Shown piece by piece: positions 63,979-64,000 of a stretch of DNA of 64,000 nt. Under the pieces are notes generated by a model. That model saw only the letters and a list, made by a program, of their open reading frames with translations, searched no databases and was not told the DNA's origin. The stretch comes from Durusdinium trenchii (taxonomy: Eukaryota > Sar > Dinophyceae > Suessiales > Symbiodiniaceae): the NCBI GenBank assembly GCA_963970005.1, contig CAXAMN010025295.1:197070-261069 (forward strand), read 5' to 3'. Position 1 is the first letter of the stretch, and each line of letters begins with the position of its first letter. The translations under genes and the position numbers were made by a program.

Positions 63979-64000
63979 TCTGCAAGGATGAGTGATTGCC

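Noticed and set aside
1..64000. CRISPR arrays or bacterial operons
   Set aside because: No direct repeats with regular unique spacers, no Shine-Dalgarno-led operons; introns and gene types are eukaryotic.

Overview
The window looks like a piece of a dinoflagellate nuclear genome, most likely close to Symbiodiniaceae. The evidence is: genes split by introns with AG|G acceptors and several GC donors; a very large Ty1/copia-type polyprotein with extra domains after RNase H; a partial match to the dinoflagellate spliced leader; HAD-like and cysteine-rich protein types that I know from dinoflagellates; and long runs of same-strand genes. This is inferred from sequence reading only.

Layout. 1-12898: the 3' part of a copia-like LTR retrotransposon on +, open at the left edge. 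It carries the integrase end, reverse transcriptase and RNase H, then about 2,900 further codons. That extension holds a methyltransferase-like PCTGGS domain, a CCHC zinc knuckle, a Tpt1/KptA-type RNA 2'-phosphotransferase-like domain and a zinc ribbon. Two frame breaks (near 2465-2480 and at a G7 run at 7184-7190) split an otherwise stop-free 12.3 kb reading frame. A probable 3' LTR ends just before an exon of a PrmA-like methyltransferase gene (12912-13646, +), so the element probably sits in an intron of that gene. 13824-14396: last exon of a lysine-rich protein on -. 16.3-22.3 kb: an array of four repeat types, each present twice. Each of the eight copies holds a GCAGGTAC...CCCTGC cassette with covarying hairpins; this is the strongest candidate here for an undescribed structured nucleic-acid family. 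23.3-33.5 kb: a + strand gene run (SAXO-like microtubule protein, HAD-like protein, KH/Tudor protein, a TP-motif protein).

33.5-40.6 kb: no clear gene. It holds GCT/GTT low-complexity DNA, a CACTCA minisatellite, a 3.8 kb AT-rich island and a 260 bp foldback element. It lies between the + run and a - strand run, so it is a convergent strand-switch region.

40.6-64 kb: - strand genes in introns-and-exons form. They are a cysteine-rich protein exon, a 448-codon unknown protein, an RBM17/SPF45-type splicing factor (G-patch plus UHM) whose exons can be joined by eye, an acylated-looking repeat protein, a two-TM exon and a HAD-like exon with DxDxT. Introns and spacers here hold a dispersed palindromic minisatellite built on GCTACTAGTAGC, which I did not see left of 40 kb.

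The genes do not form one pathway. The retroelement is a self-contained mobile unit. The host genes are ordinary cellular genes (RNA binding and splicing, a methyltransferase, flagellar/microtubule, membrane-linked). Many further exons on the - strand between 41 and 47 kb and 51 and 63 kb probably remain unassigned.
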